Source: Thalassia testudinum
Taxonomy: Eukaryota > Streptophyta > Magnoliopsida > Alismatales > Hydrocharitaceae
NCBI GenBank assembly: GCA_037157565.1
Contig: JAZHRO010000039.1
Location: forward strand, 47,554,001-47,618,000
Reading direction: 5' to 3'
Length of the DNA: 64,000 nt
This document shows, in pieces, positions 53,001 through 59,000 of this stretch. A model generated the notes under the pieces. The model did no database searches. It saw only the letters and a program-made list of their open reading frames with translations, and had not been told where the DNA came from. Within the stretch, counting starts at the first letter, position 1. Each line of letters opens with the position of its first letter. A program made the position numbers and the translations under genes.

Positions 53001-56000
53001 CCCTTTGCTACTTCACACCTTTGGGTGTATCTATTTTGTTCATAACTTTAGTCATCCAGGTAAACTTTCACCTTAGGCTACTAAGTCTCTTCTTGAGATA
53101 CTCCTATACTCGAAGGGGGTATCAATGTTATGACCAACTTAGCTGACGTTACCACATTAGTGTCGATGTTACCTTCTTTAAGAAGGTCTCCTACTTTTCT
53201 AATAAGGGACGGGCTACCAAGTTCCAGTCACATGTATATCGAAGGTAGAAGACACCACCAAATATACTTTTACCTCTACTTATGCATGTCTCCCCTATTA
53301 CTGATGCAAGTACCAGACCACCCAGTGGCATGCCGCACGTCGTCTCTGCTTCGAATGCTCTACCCCTATGATAGAGAGACAATGGGGATGATGACAATCC
53401 CATTGCACTGAGAAAATCAGTTCAATCGTGTACTATACATTTCATATTTCATTATACATCTACTACCTATTTAGATTCTTTTGTGAAACAATTTTCATAG
53501 TCTTTTTGTACTACTATTGTACGACGTAACTATCAAAAGCCTTCCCAAGGCCCCAAGTGGGGTGGCAGCTATAGATGCAGAGATGAAGACACTTACCACT
53601 CGTGACACATGAGACATTGTGCTAACTCCCCATGATGCAAAGATTGTTGACTATAAATGGGTATACATTGTGAAATATCATGCAGATAGTGGCATTGATA
53701 GGTTTAAGGCAAGGTTGGTAGCTAAGAACTTTACACAAACGTACAGGGTGGACTTCTTTAAAACATTTTCACCAATTTCCAGGGTCAACTCCATACGCAC
53801 AATTATTTCTGAAGCCATCAATATAGATTGGCCTCTCTTCCAATTGGATATTAAAAATGCATTTTGGTGAACTCCTAGAGGAAGTTTACATGTGCCAACC
53901 TCCTAATTATGAGGTTAAGGGGGAGCATGCATGCAAGTCGAAGAAGGCGATTTATAGCCTTTAATAGAGCCCTCAAGCGTGGTTCAGTAGGATGAGCACA
54001 GAAGTAATGAAGATTGGCTTGAAGAGGTATAATTCAGATCCCTCCATTTTTATCAAAAGGATGATTACTAACATTGTTATATTGGCAGTATATGTAGATG
54101 GCATGAAGACACTTCAAAAAAAGAATCTTACAAAGTTACATTATTTCTTGGGCATAGAGGTCGTTAAAGATAGGCATAGGATGCAACTCTCCCAGAGGAA
54201 GTACACCCTCAAGATTTTGGAGGATGCAAGGCTCCACGACGTGGAGCAGAAAAGTAAACTTATTTATACTGAGGATTCAATTTTTGAGGATGTACACAGG
54301 TATAGGAGTGGTTGGAAAATTGCTCTATTTGACTACTACTCGTCCAAGTATCGATTTTGTAGTAAGCAAAGCCAGCCAATACATGGAGAAGCCATACTAT
54401 AGTCATTGACATGATGTATGCCTTATCTTGAAATACCTACAAGGGCCCCATGGTAGAGGCCTATTTTACAGGAAGAGTGGACACTTGAAGTTGTTATCTT
54501 ATTCTGACACTGATTATGTTGGATCAGTTGAAAATAGAAAATCCACTACAGGGTTTCCTGTCTTCCTTAGAGGCAACCTGGTGTCCTGATGCAGCAAAAA
54601 GCAAACAATGGTTTTTCGATCTAGTGTAAAAGCATAGTACAAAGCCATGGCCCACGCTACATGTGCAATCATGTGGATCAACTCATACTTGACTAATCTA
54701 GGCATTCCTATGACGAGTCCTACTCCTATGTACTGTAATAACAAATCTACCACCTACATTGCTTCTCATCCTGCTTTCCATGAGAGGGCTAAGCATATTG
54801 AGGTGGATTGTCATTTTATATGCAATGCAATGAAGTAAGGAAATTTTGACTCCATATATATCTTCTGAGCTTCGGGTAGCAAATATCTTTACGAAGGCAC
54901 TTCCAAGAAAGCAACATTCCTTCCTTGGTGACAAGTTGGACCTGAAGGACAACTACACTCTAACTTAAAGGAGAGTGTTAGAGTTCCTACTTATTAGGAA
55001 ATAAGGATGGGCCACGTGGCAATGCCATGTGGCATGTAGTAGAAGGCCCACAGGGGCCAACGGTCATGGTCCAAGGGATCAATTTTGGTGTCTTAAATTA
55101 CAAGTTTAGTTATTTTTAGTAAAGTTGTTTTAGGAAAATATGTTGGGATTTATTTTTTATTAGAGATAAGACCTTTCCTTAAGAGATGAAATCTTTTCTT
55201 ATTAGGGATAAGATCTTTTGTTTCCAATTGTAGGGATATGTTCTCTCTATAAAAAGAGTCTTCCCTTGTATTCTATTTTAAACAATACAAATATTTCCAA
55301 TCCAAGGCTTTTCTCCTCTCTCTCTCTCTCTCTCTCTTCTTCCAACAGCTAGCCACTACCTTAGCCGACCGTCAACCGCCACTGGCCACCTAGCCAGCCG
55401 GTGGAGCTCCTCCACACCTCTAGTCACCACATCTGGATAGCCACACGACTATTTTCCCACGTCCAAGTAGAGCCTCCACGCTCCACATTCTTATCAATCT
55501 TGACACTACTATTTTCTTTATTTAGTATGTCTATTTTTCAATTTTATGTTTCTTTGAAGACTTCATATAATTTTCCCTTTGCTTCTTCTCTATATAAGAG
55601 AAGTTAGAGTTTCTTTTTGAAAATAAGACCTTTTTATTCCATCAACATATACTAACACCTCTACTCAATCTTTCTTAATTTTGCATATCAACCACTATCA
55701 TTATGTATCTTATTTATTCTTAGCAAATCTGTCAAGGCATTGGGCAACTGCAATGCATGTTGCAACAAGCTCCTTAATTGTGCAAGGCAAGAACCGACAT
55801 AAAGGCGATTGCTTGATTCAATCAAGGCAACAGGTCTTTTTTCTTTTTAAAATAGTGAATACGCCAAAATAAATCATACGATAGCATCAACTTTTACAAG
55901 AAGCATGTCATAACACTATTTAAGTAATAGAAAAAATAACAATCTTGTTATATTTAAGTGACAATGAGGCACATATATTTATATTAGTGTATAATGTATA

Positions 56001-59000
56001 TGCAAATATATTATATGTATAATTACATTAGATGAACAAAACATACATTATATGCATCTACTGAAATAAGAAAATGGCATATTACATGTACTATATGTAC
56101 AAATTTAATATCATAACTAATACATATATTATTACACATCATTAGATGCAGACAACAATATATATATATATATAAGCTAACAATATATCATAATTATCAT
56201 TACAAATTTACAATAATGTGTATAATTTATACATATATGTCGTAACAAATAAACAGTGGTCTAAGTAAGATATATCGAAACGAAAGGCAAACCTAAGAGT
56301 ACATCAAAGCTATCAATAACACACATACATGTATTTATCTACCTATGTATGTACCACAATATAACACTAACATATAGATAACATATATAACTTGAGACTA
56401 AAGAAGAGTCCTGTGGTCTTAAAGTGATTAGGAGTAGGATGATGAAGCATAAGGCTACCCAAGCAATGGAAAAGGCAATCGAGCTGTAGCCCAGATGAAG
56501 CCCCATGCCTGGGACAGCACTAAGGCAACATCTGGCTCCAATAGCCCAATAACCTAAGGTGACAGCCTTGACAGCATTGATTCTAAGACATTTTGGTGCA
56601 TGTGACAACAACAACAACCAAATCCTTTCCCATACTCGGCTATATGGATTCTTTGCTTCCACACAGATCGATTTTGAGTCATTTCATAACTTAAATTAAA
56701 GCAATTAAGGTCATACTTAATAGTTTCCTTCCAACACTTGTTTGATCTTCCTCGCCCCCTCTTAGCAGAATCAACCTCCAACTTCTCGCATCTCCTGACT
56801 AGAGCATCTAATGGCCTTCTTTGTAAATGTCCAAACCATCTTAGGTACATCTCTCTCATTTTATCCTCTATCGATGCCACACTAACTTTTTCTCGAATAA
56901 TCTCATTTGAAATATGGTCCTTTCCTGTATGATCACACATCCATCTTAATATCTTCATTTCTATCACAGACATCTTCTGCACATGCCTATAGCTAATAGC
57001 CCAACATTCAGAACCATACAACATGGTTGGTCTTACCACAGCTCGATAGTACTTTCCTTTAACTTTTAAAGGAACCCTCTTATCACAGAGAACACCAAAT
57101 ACACCCCTCCATTTCAACCACCCTGCATTAATTCTATGTGAAGCATCTTCATCAATTCCACCATCTTGTTGGAAAATGGATTCCAAGTACTTAAAAGCAT
57201 CTTTCATTGGAATGCCCTATTATCCAATTTTTACATCCATCTCTTCATTGTTTCCTCTACTACTAAACTTGCATTCCATATGCTCAATCTTTATCCTGCT
57301 TAGGCGTAGTCCTTTTGCTTCCAGGGTTTCCCTCCAAAACTCAAGTTTTCTATTCACTGCATCTCTTGTCTCACCAACCAACACAATGTCATTAGCAAAA
57401 AACATACACCATAGCACCCCAACTTGAATATGCTTCGTCAACTCATCCATGACCAAAGCAAAGCAATAAGGGCTTAAAGTCGATCCTTGATGCAGACCAA
57501 TGGTGATATCAAAGTAATCCATTAAATCATCCTTAGTCCTTACACAAGCTACAACTTTATAGTACATATCCTTTATAAGGTTGATATATATAAAACCGGT
57601 ACCTGTCTATTCTCCAAAATTGTCCACAAGATATCCCTTAGGACAGAATCATAAGTCTTCTCCGAATCAATAAAAACCATGTGTAAATCTTTTTTCTTGA
57701 CTTTGTAGGTCTCCATCATACGTCTCAAGAGATGTATTGCATCAATAGTAGACCGACCTGGCATAAAGCCAAACTGATTTTCAATTACTACAGACTTGTC
57801 TCATCCTTCTTTCAATTATTCTCTCCCAAAGTTTCATCGTATGGCTCATCAATTTAATACCTCTATAGTTGAAACAATTTTGTATATCTCCCTTGTTCTT
57901 GTATAGAGGTATTACAAAAATTTTCCTCCATTCCTTTGGCATCATCTTGCCTCTCCAAATAGTATTAAATAATTTTGTGAGTCAAGTTATACCACTTTCT
58001 CCCATCACTCTCCAAACATCTATAGGAATATTATCAAGCCCAAAAACCCTCCTACTTTTGTTGCATGTGACATTTCATAAAAAAGAAAATAAGTGAACCC
58101 ATTTGTTTCCCTTAATTATAAAAAGTCAAGATCCATTGGAGCATATAATTGCATTTCAAGCAATCAATTAATCCCTCGACTCTTCCTTATCATTTTCAAC
58201 ATCAAAAAAGACAAATAACCTCTTCGGATCAAGAGGTACAATGAAAAATAAGCTTAAACTATTTCTTATTCTCCATTGGGTTCAAGATTCATATGTAACT
58301 TCATTTTTCTTGGAACAAGAAAAGGATGACCAGTCAAAAGTAACCAACCAAATTTTATTGCATCGAGTCAAAGCCTCAACTTTGCAAAACAAGAGTCTGC
58401 ATCCAATCCTCATACCCCATACAACATTACCAAAAAAAATGTTTTCTGCCCCCACCCTCCCCCACAAAAAATAAAGAAAAAAAAATCAGCAACCCCATTA
58501 AGAAAAAGTAAAAAAAAGCCCAAACTTTGAAAATGAAAGCCTATTTTTTTCTTCCTCTTCTTCCAATTTGCTTTTGGCATCTAAAAAAACCTGTTGCAGC
58601 ATTCATACATAACTTCTTACAGGCTAGACCAAAGATAGTACTATAGTAAAAGATCCATGCATATTGAACTTTCTCAGTTGGTCTAAACAGTGAAGTTATA
58701 CTGAAAAGAGTCCTTGCAATTATGGTATAACTTTATTTTTAGGGAATCTTTGTAGCAATTCCCATTTTAGTGACCTGAAGATGTCTTCTTAGGGTTACTG
58801 CATAGGTAAATGTTGTACTATGTGCACATTTCTTCCTCAGTCCCTTGTCACAAACAACAACTAGAAAGCAAATTTTACCCCCCAGCAAAAGCTGTTCATA
58901 CTCTCAGAACCAATAGTTAGAGAAGCCTGGCTCCTTCCCTTTCTACCACTGCCCAGTTTTTTGGGAGGAATCCATGTTGTACATGGTTACCAGGTACACT

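Larger units (their letters stand above)
50292..55647 (+). mobile_element. Near-full-length Ty1/copia retrotransposon with a solo LTR nested in its 3' LTR
   Basis: The 5' LTR 50292-50445 (154 bp) and the 3' LTR (54976-54991 plus 55511-55647) are flanked by tatac (50287-50291, 55648-55652). Primer-binding site TGGTATCAAAGTGG starts at 50446; a purine tract (AAAGGAGAG) precedes 54976. The 3' LTR is split after 16 bp by a solo LTR (54992-55505). Gag, protease, integrase, RT and RNase H in copia order, all with stops or shifts. Antisense to the host gene. Confidence 0.93.
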
